Shown: piece after piece, positions 8,185 through 17,482 of the stretch
Numbering within the stretch: position 1 is the first letter of the stretch
How the letters are laid out: every line of letters starts with the position of its first letter
NCBI RefSeq assembly: GCF_029240215.1
Contig: NZ_JARBTK010000001.1
Location: 248,001 to 312,000, forward strand
Reading direction: 5' to 3'
Source of the DNA: Chryseobacterium sp.
Lineage (GTDB): Bacteria > Bacteroidota > Bacteroidia > Flavobacteriales > Weeksellaceae
Length of the DNA stretch: 64,000 nt
Translations under genes and position numbers: made by a program
The notes under the pieces: model-generated
Database searches by the model: none
What the model was told of the DNA's origin: nothing
What the model saw: the letters and a program-made list of their open reading frames with translations, nothing else

Positions 8185-11100
8185 TTATTTGTTGATTAAA
8201 TAATTAATAGTAATAACCGACTGATTCACCTGTTGAATCGACTCTAAGTATTTTAGCTGAATATTGGTTGCTGTCTGAAGTGCAAAAAGGTATTCCACAT
8301 AAGAAATCTCTCCGGTTTTGTAGCCGAGTTGCCCAGCTTTAACGATTTTCTCTGCATTCGGCAAAGCCTGACTGACATAATATTCATATTGCAGAACATC
8401 CTGATTGTATTGGCTGAATGCATTTTCCAGTTGTGTAACAAGCTGTTTCTGCTGCAATTTTGCATTAGATTCCGCCAGATGTTTCTGATACTCCCAAGAT
8501 TGAATTCGCGCTTTTGTAGCTCCGAAAGTCAGCGGAATTGAAATTCCAACATTCGCAACGTGAAAACGGTTTCCCGCATCAAAATATTTTTCCTGACCGT
8601 TGAGTGTATGAAAACCAGTAAGAGACTGATTGGTATATCCAAGACTAAATTCCGGCAAACCTTGTGATTTTTCTACATTTTTATTCTTTTCGGCAATCTC
8701 CATTTGCTGATACAATGCTTTTACGCTCGGATGATTAGCAATTACAGTACTATCCAGAACATATTCTGCTTTCAGAGGCTTGTAATCTTTAATGAGAGGA
8801 ATTTCGAAAAGATCCGAAGTATTAAGAAGCGTTTTTAAATTTTTATAGGCATTATTGAGATATACTTTATTTTGACTCAATAAAAGATCAATCTCTCCTT
8901 TTTGAGTTTCTGCCGTATTGATTTCAATTTTTTTAATATCTCCTGCTTTATATCTCACCGTAGCAATTCTGATAAAATCCTGATAAAGACTATCCATTTT
9001 CATCAGTTTTAGTTGATTGTACTGCAGGTATTCTATTTGATAATAATATGTTCTGATCTGTTTTGCTAATTCATTTGCAGAGATTTCTTTATTAATTTGT
9101 TTGGCTTTAATTTCTTCAGCAATCAGATCTTTTTTTGCTTTAAACAAAGTCGGAAACGGAATGCTCTGAGAAATTGAAAACGACTGATCAAATTTCGGAC
9201 TGTTGTATTGTCCTAACTGCGCATTCATATTCATTTTCGGAAGCTCACTTGCCGTAGGTTTCAAAGCTTCGGAAACTTTTATATCAAGATCTTTTGATTG
9301 AATTAAATGATTATTTTTCAATCCTATTTCTGTTGCTTTTTCAACCGTTAAAACTTCTGTTGTCTGTGCATTCAATGTTTGTCCGGAAAATAAAAATCCT
9401 AAAACAATAGCTGTTGTCAAAGATTTCAATTTAAAATTTCCTCTTGTAAATTGAGTATTGAAAATAATATATAACATTGGCAAAACAAATAAAGTAAGGA
9501 AAGTTGCTGTGATCAAACCGCCAATCACAACGGTTGCCAAAGGTTTCTGGACTTCCGCTCCTGCTCCCGTGGAAATTGCCATCGGTAAAAACCCTAAAGA
9601 TGCTACTGCAGCAGTCATCAGAACAGGTCTGAGCCTTGTTTTCGTTCCTTTAAAAACTCTTCTTAAAATATCATTTTCGCCATCTTTTTCCAATTGATTA
9701 AAAGTTCCTATGAGAACAATCCCATTCAGAACTGCGACACCGAACAAAGCGATAAATCCTATTCCTGCACTGATGCTGAAAGGCATATCTCTTACAAGCA
9801 GCGCGAAAATTCCCCCAATCGCACTCATCGGAATGGCGGTAAAAATCAAAGCAGCCTGTTTAAATGAATTAAAAGTAAAATACAACAGCATAAAAATAAG
9901 CAGCAAAGAAACCGGAACTGCTATCATCAGACGTTTGCTTGCAGCCTGTAGATTCTCAAATTGTCCGCCATACGTAAAATAATATCCTGAAGGAAGCTTC
10001 ACTTGTTGATCTAATTTTGCCTGAATATCATTTACAATGCTTTCCACATCGCGGTCTTTTACATTAAATCCGATTACAATTCTACGTTTTCCTTCTTCAC
10101 GGCTTATTTGGGCGGGACCCAATTTGTAATTGATATTGGCAACCTGCGACAGCGGGATCTGGCTTCCGGAACTTGTTGAAACCATCAGATTATTCACATC
10201 ATCAATATTGGTTCTGTGAAGACTGTCGAGACGCACAACAAGATCGAAACGTCTTTCGTTTTCAAAGACCTGACCTGTACTTTTTCCGGCAAAGGCAGTA
10301 CTTAAGACATTGTTTACGTCTTCGATATTCAAACCGTAATTGGCCATTCTTATACGGTCATATTCCACATTAATCTGTGGAAGTCCGCTTATTCTTTCAA
10401 TTTGTGGAACTGTCGTTCCGTCAACCGTTTGAATTATTTTCCCCACTTTATCGGCATAAACAGCAAGAGAATCCAGGTTTTCACCAAAGATCTTCACGGC
10501 GACATCCTGCCGTATTCCGGTCATTAATTCATTGAAACGCATCTGTATCGGTTGATTTTTTTCAAAAAAAACACCAGGAATCAATTCAAGTTTTTCAGAA
10601 ATTTCATCTGCCAGTTCATCGTAGGATTTCTTTGTTTTCCAGTCTTTTTGAGGTTTTAAAACAATAATTAAATCTGAAGCTTCCGGTGGCATCGGATCGG
10701 TAGGAACCTCTGCAGAGCCGGTTTTTCCAATCACCATTTTTACTTCATCAAACTCTTTAATAATTCTTGAAGCCTGCATTGAAGTTTCAATACTCTGACT
10801 TAATGAACTTCCTTGTGGTAAAATACAGTGAAATGCAAAATCACCTTCCTGCAACTGTGGAATAAACTCCCCTCCCATTCTGCTGAATAGAAAAATGCTG
10901 ACCGCAAATAAAAGAACGGTGACAGAAACAATAATTCCTTTGATTTTTATAGCTTTTTCCAATAACGGATGGTAAATACGTTGTAGTTTATCCATCATTT
11001 TATCTGAAAAATTCTTTTTATTCGATTGATTTTTAGACAAAAACAATGCGCTCATCATTGGAATATAAGTCAAAGAAAGAATTAATGCTCCTAAAATTGC

Positions 11101-12594
11101 AAAACCAACTGTTTTAGCCATTGGTGTGAACATTTTCCCTTCAACACCCACCAAAGTCAGGATAGGAATGTAAACAATAAGAATAATAATTTCTCCGAAA
11201 GCAGCACTGTTTCGTATTTTTGAGGCAGAAAGAAAAACTTCGTCATCCATCTCCGCCTGCGTTAATTTTTGATTTGATTTTCTTAAACCTAAATGATGAA
11301 GTGTTGCTTCCACGATAATAACAGCTCCGTCGACAATCAAGCCAAAATCAATCGCGCCCAAACTCATTAAATTGGCGCTCACTCCGAAAACATTCATCAT
11401 TCCCAAAGCAAAAAGCAATGACAAGGGAATTGCAGAAGCAACGATAAGTCCTGCCCGAAGATTGCCCAGAAAAACCACAAGCACGAAAATAACGATCAAA
11501 GCGCCTTCTATCAGGTTTTTCTCAACGGTGTTGATGGCTCTTCCAACCAAATCTGTTCTGTCTAAAAACGGTTCTATCAAAACATCATCAGGTAGCGATT
11601 TTTGAATGGTCGGGATTTTATCTTTAATTAAATTAACAACTTCATTGCTATTTGCGCCTTTTAAGGTCATTACTATTCCTCCTACTGCATCCACTTTTCC
11701 ATTGTAAGTCATTGCTCCGTAACGGACTGCACTTCCCAAACGTACATCGGCTACATCTTTTACAAAAACCGGAACACTTCCGTTTTCATTTTTTACGGCA
11801 ATATTTTTTATATCTTCCAAAGACGTAACGACACCAATTCCACGGATGAAATAAGCATTTGGCTTTTTATCAATATAGGCTCCGCCTGTATTCTGATTAT
11901 TTTTTTCCAGTGCTGTGAAAATATCGGAAATACTTACTCCGATTGCGCGAAGCCGATTTGGATCGACTGCTACTTCATATTGTTTCAGCTCACCACCAAA
12001 GCTGTTGACTTCTGCGACTCCGGGTGTCCCGTTGAGCTGTCTTCGTACAATCCAGTCCTGCATTGTACGGAGTTCCTTACTTGAATATTTATTCTCACTT
12101 CCCTTTTTCGGATGCAGAATATATTGATAAGCCTCACCCAAACCTGTACTTACAGGAGCTAGTTCCGGTGTTCCTACTCCTTTGGGAATTTCTTCTGCGG
12201 CTTCTTTTAGTTTTTCACTGATCAGCTGACGCGCAAAATATACGTCGACCTCTTCTTTGAAAACGACGGTAATTACCGAAAGTCCAAATCTTGAAATACT
12301 TCGGGTTTCCTCGATATCGGGAACATTTGAAATACTTTGCTCGATGGGGAAAGTGACCAGTTGCTCCACTTCCTGCCCTGCCAATGTAGGACAAACAGTA
12401 ATAATCTGAACCTGATTATTGGTGATATCCGGAACAGCATCAATAGGTAGTTTTGTAGCACTCCAAACTCCCCAAACGATCAGCAACAATGTCATAATAC
12501 CAATGATAATCTTGTTACTGATGCTAAATTTTATAATTTTATCTAACACAGAATTGTATTTAATATTGATTAAATTTGCCTGCTTTTTTCGCAT
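8185..12594 (-). CDS. CzcA-type heavy-metal RND pump fused to a TolC-like outer-membrane channel
   Basis: Proton-driven exporter of divalent metal ions. Residues 1 to about 1050 form a full heavy-metal RND transporter: first helix after SNKIIIGIMTLLL, two porter regions, and the proton-relay signature GAIDFGLIVDGAVIIVEA in helix 4. The DFG-x3-D form is typical of Co/Zn/Cd/Ni pumps rather than Cu/Ag pumps. After a further hydrophobic segment ending in LNAQTTE, which resembles a signal peptide, residues from about 1070 to 1469 form an outer-membrane efflux protein (TolC/CzcC family) with long coiled-coil helices. The ATG at 12594 is chosen; a GTG at 12657 would add 21 residues that do not fit the family. 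One continuous frame covers both domains, with no stop at the junction. Confidence 0.93.
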   Translation of the reverse strand: MRKKQANLINIKYNSVLDKIIKFSISNKIIIGIMTLLLIVWGVWSATKLPIDAVPDITNNQVQIITVCPTLAGQEVEQLVTFPIEQSISNVPDIEETRSISRFGLSVITVVFKEEVDVYFARQLISEKLKEAAEEIPKGVGTPELAPVSTGLGEAYQYILHPKKGSENKYSSKELRTMQDWIVRRQLNGTPGVAEVNSFGGELKQYEVAVDPNRLRAIGVSISDIFTALEKNNQNTGGAYIDKKPNAYFIRGIGVVTSLEDIKNIAVKNENGSVPVFVKDVADVRLGSAVRYGAMTYNGKVDAVGGIVMTLKGANSNEVVNLIKDKIPTIQKSLPDDVLIEPFLDRTDLVGRAINTVEKNLIEGALIVIFVLVVFLGNLRAGLIVASAIPLSLLFALGMMNVFGVSANLMSLGAIDFGLIVDGAVIIVEATLHHLGLRKSNQKLTQAEMDDEVFLSASKIRNSAAFGEIIILIVYIPILTLVGVEGKMFTPMAKTVGFAILGALILSLTYIPMMSALFLSKNQSNKKNFSDKMMDKLQRIYHPLLEKAIKIKGIIVSVTVLLFAVSIFLFSRMGGEFIPQLQEGDFAFHCILPQGSSLSQSIETSMQASRIIKEFDEVKMVIGKTGSAEVPTDPMPPEASDLIIVLKPQKDWKTKKSYDELADEISEKLELIPGVFFEKNQPIQMRFNELMTGIRQDVAVKIFGENLDSLAVYADKVGKIIQTVDGTTVPQIERISGLPQINVEYDRIRMANYGLNIEDVNNVLSTAFAGKSTGQVFENERRFDLVVRLDSLHRTNIDDVNNLMVSTSSGSQIPLSQVANINYKLGPAQISREEGKRRIVIGFNVKDRDVESIVNDIQAKLDQQVKLPSGYYFTYGGQFENLQAASKRLMIAVPVSLLLIFMLLYFTFNSFKQAALIFTAIPMSAIGGIFALLVRDMPFSISAGIGFIALFGVAVLNGIVLIGTFNQLEKDGENDILRRVFKGTKTRLRPVLMTAAVASLGFLPMAISTGAGAEVQKPLATVVIGGLITATFLTLFVLPMLYIIFNTQFTRGNFKLKSLTTAIVLGFLFSGQTLNAQTTEVLTVEKATEIGLKNNHLIQSKDLDIKVSEALKPTASELPKMNMNAQLGQYNSPKFDQSFSISQSIPFPTLFKAKKDLIAEEIKAKQINKEISANELAKQIRTYYYQIEYLQYNQLKLMKMDSLYQDFIRIATVRYKAGDIKKIEINTAETQKGEIDLLLSQNKVYLNNAYKNLKTLLNTSDLFEIPLIKDYKPLKAEYVLDSTVIANHPSVKALYQQMEIAEKNKNVEKSQGLPEFSLGYTNQSLTGFHTLNGQEKYFDAGNRFHVANVGISIPLTFGATKARIQSWEYQKHLAESNAKLQQKQLVTQLENAFSQYNQDVLQYEYYVSQALPNAEKIVKAGQLGYKTGEISYVEYLFALQTATNIQLKYLESIQQVNQSVITINYLINK

Positions 12595-12695
12595 TTGAAT
12601 ATAATTTTCAAACATAAAGCAACAGCATATGAGTTCTGAAAACTGAAAAGTCTTCACAAAAATTTGAAATTAAAATTTCAAAAAATCAATAAAAA

Positions 12696-13016
12696 TTAAA
12701 TCTTGGGAGGTTGCCAGATATGATCGTAAACCTGATAGGCGAAATCGTTTTTCTGAAAAAGAATTTTCTTTGAAAAATAAATCTGAACGTGCGAAGGCAG
12801 TTCCAATAAAGGCTCGATTTTGAAAGATGCAACCGTCATCTGACAGCAATTGCAGGTACAGAAAGGGCTGCAGATATCGCTGTGACCAGATTGATGGTTA
12901 TCTTGCAGTCTTTCTACTTTGGTTTCTGAAAAACTGTATTTGTCGTCCACATCATTGCATGGCACTAAAGAAATTGCCATGAGATACAATGTGAATATAA
13001 ATACAAGATATTTCAT
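12696..13016 (-). CDS. small Cys-rich exported protein of the metal-efflux operon
   Basis: A 106-residue protein with an N-terminal hydrophobic signal (MKYLVFIFTLYLMAISLVPC) and a cysteine cluster CSPFCTCNCC at about residues 48-57, next to His residues (NHQSGHSD). Proteins of this kind regularly precede Bacteroidota metal RND operons (I believe DUF6660, from memory). The Cys/His cluster could bind the exported metal in the periplasm, but this is inference. It ends 101 bp before the pump gene in the same orientation and is the likely first gene of the operon. Confidence 0.8.
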   Translation of the reverse strand: MKYLVFIFTLYLMAISLVPCNDVDDKYSFSETKVERLQDNHQSGHSDICSPFCTCNCCQMTVASFKIEPLLELPSHVQIYFSKKILFQKNDFAYQVYDHIWQPPKI

Positions 13017-13157
13017 TCAGATACAAATATAAGAATTATCCTGAAATTTTATTTACTTTAAGTTTTCTTCCATTTATCATTGTAAAAAGAAAATCTATTC
13101 ATGGCACGATATTTATATTAATATGGTAAGTCAGCATCCAATATAGCTTTAAACACA

Positions 13158-13433
13158 ATGAAAAATCTCAGATTACATAAAAATTTACTTCATCAACTGA
13201 TATTAACATATCTTAAACGTGATTTTAAAATAAAAATAAACCTTAAAGACGAATATTTATTGGAAAAAAATTTAGTTTCCGGAAAATATATAATCGTACC
13301 TACTTTCTCACATTATATCGATTCTAATATAGAACTCAGACTGAGTCTCTACAATGTGTTTCAGCATATCAATCATACCATCACAACGATCAGTGATTTG
13401 AGAAAAGAAATTTATGCTCTGAAAACAAGATAA
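13158..13433 (+). CDS. 91-residue hypothetical protein
   Basis: A lone plus-strand frame with ATG at 13158. It is basic, with no signal peptide or membrane helix, and reads MKNLRLHKNLLHQLILTYLK at the N-terminus; the C-terminal part looks helical (ITTISDLRKEIYALK). It is divergent from the metal operon and convergent with the alcohol dehydrogenase, and a hairpin separates it from the latter. No family is recognised. Codon composition is similar to neighbours, so it is more likely real than not. Confidence 0.5.
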   Translation: MKNLRLHKNLLHQLILTYLKRDFKIKINLKDEYLLEKNLVSGKYIIVPTFSHYIDSNIELRLSLYNVFQHINHTITTISDLRKEIYALKTR

Positions 13434-13450
13434 TACACTGTTTGCGAATG

Positions 13451-13474
13451 AAAAAAGCTGCCAAAAGGCAGCTT
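13451..13474 (-). terminator. terminator of the zinc alcohol dehydrogenase gene
   Basis: Perfect 8-bp stem aagctgcc / ggcagctt with loop aaaa, followed on the minus strand by six T. It is 5 bp after the dehydrogenase stop; it may also stop the convergent 91-residue gene. Confidence 0.85.
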
Positions 13475-13478
13475 AAAT

Positions 13479-14645
13479 TTATTTCCAGGGATCAAGAATA
13501 ACCTTTACACAGCCGTCTTCTTTTTTGTCAAAAAGTTCATATCCTTTTGCTACATCATCAAGCGAAAGTCTGTGGGTAATAATGTCATCCAATTTTACCT
13601 GTCCGCTTTCTACATATTTCATTAATTTATCAATGATAGCATGTACCGGCGACTGCCCTGCTTTTAAAGTAATTCCTTTATCAAAAAGCTGACCTACCCT
13701 GAAATTGTCATAATTCATGGGATATACTCCTAAGATAGAAACAAATCCACCACGTCTAACCCCGCTCATGCAGGCTTCAAGAACTTTTATAGAACCTTTT
13801 TCAAAATTGACTAAAGCTTTGGCTTTATCAACAAGATTTCTGTCCGGTTCAAAACCTACTGCATCAATACAAAGATCTGCACCTCTGCCGTCTGTCATGC
13901 TTCGTATTTGCTCAACAGTTTGTTTTGAATCTTCCCAAAGAATGGTTTCGCAACCTGTCAGATTTTTTATCTGATCTAAACGGTACTGAAGAGTATCAAT
14001 GACAATCACTTTTTTTGCATTATGGAGTATTGCACTCTTAGCAGCCATGGAACCTACAGGTCCTGCTCCGAAAATAGCAACCGTCTCTCCGCCTTTAAGA
14101 TCTGCCCACATGACACCGGTATATCCTGTCGGAAAAATATCGGTAAGAAATAAAACCTGCTCATCAGTCAGTGAATCAAGAACTTTTCTGGGACCAAAAT
14201 TAGCATAAGGAACTCTGACATACTGAGCCTGTCCGCCATTGTATCCGCCATAAAGATCGGTATATCCGAACATTCCTCCCCCCTTTTCGGTAATTAATCC
14301 TCCTTCCGGTCCATAATTTTCAGGATTGGAATTTTCACACCCACCCGGAAGATCGTGCTGACAAAAATAGCATCCTCCACAGGCAATAGGAAACGGAACA
14401 ACTACCCGATCGCCCACCTGTAAATGTTTAATATTTTTTCCGGTTTCTTCCACAATCCCCATAAACTCATGCCCCATAACCATTGGGCGGGGTTGAGGAA
14501 TTCCTCCTGAATACATATGTAAATCACTCCCACAGATTGCGGTTGAAGTGACACGAAGGATGATATCATTCTCATCCTGAATTTTAGGATCATCGATTAT
14601 ATCGCAGGTAATTTTACCCGGCGAATGAAAAACTGCTGCTTTCAT
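13479..14645 (-). CDS. zinc-dependent alcohol dehydrogenase, formaldehyde-dehydrogenase-like
   Basis: Cytosolic medium-chain NAD(P)-dependent dehydrogenase. The catalytic zinc site shows C in ICGSDLHMY near residue 38 and HE in MGHEFMG near residue 60. The structural zinc lobe has the four Cys in CGGCYFCQHDLPGGC (about 90-104). The Rossmann fold shows GAGPVG near 175. The insert and the C-terminal half resemble the glutathione-independent formaldehyde dehydrogenase group. The 388-residue length is normal. It appears to be a single-gene unit. Whether the true substrate is formaldehyde or another small alcohol cannot be decided. Confidence 0.92.
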   Translation of the reverse strand: MKAAVFHSPGKITCDIIDDPKIQDENDIILRVTSTAICGSDLHMYSGGIPQPRPMVMGHEFMGIVEETGKNIKHLQVGDRVVVPFPIACGGCYFCQHDLPGGCENSNPENYGPEGGLITEKGGGMFGYTDLYGGYNGGQAQYVRVPYANFGPRKVLDSLTDEQVLFLTDIFPTGYTGVMWADLKGGETVAIFGAGPVGSMAAKSAILHNAKKVIVIDTLQYRLDQIKNLTGCETILWEDSKQTVEQIRSMTDGRGADLCIDAVGFEPDRNLVDKAKALVNFEKGSIKVLEACMSGVRRGGFVSILGVYPMNYDNFRVGQLFDKGITLKAGQSPVHAIIDKLMKYVESGQVKLDDIITHRLSLDDVAKGYELFDKKEDGCVKVILDPWK

Positions 14646-14883
14646 AGTAATATTTTAGAAATTGGTGTTGTGGATATATGCGAAAACAATTCTGATTCGC
14701 ATAATTAAGATTTAAATTAAACGAAATGATATGACTGTCTGAGAAATAAATGCTCGTTTAGAAGTTAGATTTTACATAAAATGATTCAATCATATACAAA
14801 CGTAATATTTTAAGACATTTCAGATTAAATACAATCTGAAATAATTATATTGGTAAAGTCATGATTAAATTATAAATATTCTA
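14646..14883. other. upstream region of the dehydrogenase, no gene
   Basis: AT-rich spacer between the dehydrogenase start and the terminator of the DUF4142 gene. No open frame of note, repeat or clear promoter box was seen. Confidence 0.4.
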
Positions 14884-14942
14884 TAAAAAAGTTATTTCTG
14901 TAAAGATCTTTTTGAGGTTGGATGCTTTACAGGAATAACTTT
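14884..14942 (-). terminator. long-stem terminator of the DUF4142 gene
   Basis: Two 17-nt arms (14888-14904 and 14926-14942) pair with one mismatch, which is a G-T pair in RNA. A run of six T follows on the minus strand, 22 bp after the gene's stop. Confidence 0.85.
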
Positions 14943-14964
14943 ATCATATCAGTATTGATCTCCT

Positions 14965-15576
14965 TTATTTTACTGCTGTCTTAGCTTTTTCTGACTCCAT
15001 CAAATGATGCTCAAGAGTGGGTAGCGTTTTGCTTGCAAATCCTTTAAGAGAAGTTTCTGAACCTTCTGAAGCTTCCTTCTTAAAGTCAGCAATATCTTTT
15101 TTGTGGTCATTGACCATTAGATCGGTGTACATTTTATCGAATTCGCTTCCTTTTTTAGTTTTCAGGTCGTCATGCTTCTTCTGTTGCTCAGCGTTTAAGC
15201 TTGTTGGTAAAGTGTAACCTGAAGCTGACGCCCATTTTTTAAGTTCTTCATTGGCTTTTCCGTGATCTCTTGCCATCATTTCACCTAACGCTTTTACAGT
15301 TGCATTTGTAGAAGTTTTAGCAGCAAGATCGCCCATCATTACTTCCATCATTCCACCTCTTGCAGCTTCGTCGGCAAATTTTTTGTCCTGATCGCTAAGT
15401 GTTTTTTCTGTTACCGCCGTATTCGATACTGTTGCAGAATCGTTGAGAGTCGTAGGAGTGTCCTGAGGTGAACTCATGGTGGTGTCTGCTGTAGAATCAG
15501 CTGTTGTTGTGTTTTCTTTTTTGTTGCATGCTGTGATTGCAGCCAATGCCAACAAAGTTAGAATTGAATTTTTCAT
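14965..15576 (-). CDS. DUF4142 lipoprotein
   Basis: Exported lipoprotein: the signal peptide ends in a lipobox (LAAITAC at residues 11-17). A low-complexity Thr/Ser/Asp linker (about 20-60) is followed by the DUF4142 domain, an all-helical ferritin-like fold with the typical SDQDKKFADEAARGGMMEV start, ARDHGKANEELKKWA middle and LEHHLMESEKA end. The exact role of the family is not known; members are often linked to stress or envelope functions. It is a single gene with its own terminator; the 300 bp upstream hold no other gene, only the terminator of the receiver gene. Confidence 0.9.
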   Translation of the reverse strand: MKNSILTLLALAAITACNKKENTTTADSTADTTMSSPQDTPTTLNDSATVSNTAVTEKTLSDQDKKFADEAARGGMMEVMMGDLAAKTSTNATVKALGEMMARDHGKANEELKKWASASGYTLPTSLNAEQQKKHDDLKTKKGSEFDKMYTDLMVNDHKKDIADFKKEASEGSETSLKGFASKTLPTLEHHLMESEKAKTAVK

Positions 15577-15821
15577 AAATAATAAAATTTGATTGGTTTA
15601 GAATATTGAGTAAAATTAATTACTCTGTGAGATGTGTTTACAATTATTTTGCCAATTCGGTTAAATTCAAATCAACATTTATAAAAGATATTTTTAATCA
15701 AACTTTTTTATGTCTACATCTTCAACAAATTATGATCTCTAATGCATTCATTTAACGACAACGAAATGCGTAGATTTATGGCATGGAGACAGAAGTGGGC
15801 AACATTAAACTGAAATTTCAC

Positions 15822-15862
15822 AAAAAAATAAGAGCCTCGTTTTAATCAGGCTCTTATTTTTG
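15822..15862 (-). terminator. terminator of the receiver-domain gene
   Basis: Stem aaaataagagcct / aggctcttatttt with a loop of about 11 nt, T run on the minus strand, 15 bp after the stop of the receiver gene. Confidence 0.85.
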
Positions 15863-15876
15863 TATGTGCTTTTTTA

Positions 15877-16233
15877 TCAAATATTTCTCTTTACAACATC
15901 GATCATCTCATCGATACCAAATGGTTTCTCTATATAATCGTCTGCTTTACATTCCTTCGCAATCTCCTTAATACTACTTGATGTAGAAGTCAGGACTGCC
16001 GGAATATCTTCTGTATCAGGATCAGATTTCAATTCTTTAATTACCTGTGAACCTTTAGCTTTTCCTTTGATGTGGTCATCAACAATAACTACATCGGGAT
16101 CAATCTCCTCAACTTTTTCGATGGGTTCCGTTGTAAGCGATCCTACCACATCAAATCCGGCTTCATCCAATACCTGATCCATAATATTGAGAATTTCGGC
16201 ATTATCTTGAACGAGAACAACTTTTTTCTTCAT
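15877..16233 (-). CDS. stand-alone response-regulator receiver domain
   Basis: 118-residue single CheY-like domain, cytosolic. The acid pocket has D10, the phospho-acceptor is D52 in VIVDDHIKG, the switch Thr/Ser region is VLTSTSS near 81-87, and the conserved Lys is in YIEKPFG near 103. The second acidic residue after D10 is replaced by Asn (QDN), a mild departure from the usual DD. No output domain is attached and no kinase is adjacent, so its partner is unknown. Confidence 0.92.
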   Translation of the reverse strand: MKKKVVLVQDNAEILNIMDQVLDEAGFDVVGSLTTEPIEKVEEIDPDVVIVDDHIKGKAKGSQVIKELKSDPDTEDIPAVLTSTSSSIKEIAKECKADDYIEKPFGIDEMIDVVKRNI

Positions 16234-16347
16234 TAAGTATTATAGTTTTTTTTACAAAAGTAAATAAATATTTAATACAAAGGATAAAAATGCATTAAGG
16301 TAACAGCATGAGTATCTTGTTTCTGTTGCTGCAACTTTCAATAAAAG

Positions 16348-17214
16348 TTAAAAGGTACCATTTAAGCCGAGCATACGAGGGGAGACATTTAGCTTCCATG
16401 AGATTTTTTTCTCTTTTTTCTGGTAATTATTCTTCTGCATATATCGATAGGTACCGTCTACGATGAAATAGCTGATCGCAGTACTCAGAAATACATCAGA
16501 GAAAAAATGTGCACCATCCCACATTCTTGATAATGGCGTTATAATGCCTATACTGTAAATCCCTGCCTTTACCCATGGGTTTGAAAATTGTTTTGCCAAC
16601 GCAAACATGGTAGTAGAAACCAATACTGTGTGACCTGATGGAAATGATCTGTACGCAGGCTGACCACTAAAAGGTTTAAAATAAAATTTTCCTTCACCCG
16701 TTCCGGGTCTTGCCCTTCCTACCAATGTTTTGGAGAATGTCTGGATCAATCCGGCAGTTGTTGCAGAAGAAATCATCAGAACTCCTGTTTCTCTGATTTT
16801 ATCATTTTTTGTGAAAAGTCCCGTCAGATAAACCACACTTGTTATACCGTAATTATTCTGTGGACCTCCGAAATAGTCTCCAAACTTTCTGATAACGCTA
16901 GGTACTTTATCTCTTTGATCCGCAAAGTAACGGCTGGTATCATTATCTACAGAATACAGTAATACAGTTCCTAATGCAACTCCGCCCACATCGATCCAAT
17001 TATTTTTTTTCCATGAAAACGGACTAAGATAACTGTGCGCCATATTGTTAAATATCTGTTTGCCATCAACGACAAGCTGCCTCCCGATACTATTTTTTTT
17101 AGAGACAATTAAAGTATCTGTTGCTGAATGAGAATTAAGCTCTATACTATCAGTTTCCTGCGAAAAAACAAAATTGAATAGTAAGAAAAATAATAGAATA
17201 AAAAGCCGTTTCAT
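16348..17214 (-). CDS. PAP2-family membrane-associated phosphatase
   Basis: Phosphatidic-acid-phosphatase type 2 enzyme, likely acting on lipid phosphates at the cell envelope. The N-terminal signal peptide (MKRLFILLFFLLFNFVFSQ) is followed by the three catalytic motifs in order: KTLVGRARP near residue 162, PSGHT near 195, and SRMWDGAHFFSD near 237, which together supply the Lys, Arg and His residues of the active site. The 288 residues and the absence of six clear membrane helices suggest a periplasmic or outer-membrane variant. Single-gene unit. A candidate -7 box TAAGTTTG lies on the minus strand at 17234-17241. Confidence 0.9.
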   Translation of the reverse strand: MKRLFILLFFLLFNFVFSQETDSIELNSHSATDTLIVSKKNSIGRQLVVDGKQIFNNMAHSYLSPFSWKKNNWIDVGGVALGTVLLYSVDNDTSRYFADQRDKVPSVIRKFGDYFGGPQNNYGITSVVYLTGLFTKNDKIRETGVLMISSATTAGLIQTFSKTLVGRARPGTGEGKFYFKPFSGQPAYRSFPSGHTVLVSTTMFALAKQFSNPWVKAGIYSIGIITPLSRMWDGAHFFSDVFLSTAISYFIVDGTYRYMQKNNYQKKEKKISWKLNVSPRMLGLNGTF

Positions 17215-17411
17215 GAGTTCTGTTTTGAAACAGCAAACTTATCAATTTAAAGCACCAACTTAATGCCTTTTTCTTGATCATAGAAAAAAACAATATTTTC
17301 CGTTTTTTATAAATTATTAAGTGTTTGTGAATTATCAAAACTATAATGATAGATGGAAACTTCAGTACGTTTTGTGGCTAATTTTAAAATTAAGTTTTAA
17401 AAAAATATGAA

Positions 17412-17446
17412 TTGCACCTATGTCATCTATTTGTTCATTATTTTTG
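17412..17446 (+). promoter_or_regulatory. candidate promoter of the DUF1826 gene
   Basis: TATTTTTG (TAnnTTTG) at 17439-17446 with TTG at 17412-17414, spacer 24 bp. It is about 37 bp before the ATG at 17483 and lies downstream of an alternative ATG at 17420, arguing against that earlier start. Confidence 0.35.
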
Positions 17447-17482
17447 CAATCTCTGGTTATCAACAAGCATTTTCTTAATTAT

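Noticed and set aside
17420..17482. Earlier start of the DUF1826 gene
   Set aside because: A promoter-like TAnnTTTG box lies between it and the ATG at 17483; the extra residues do not fit the domain.
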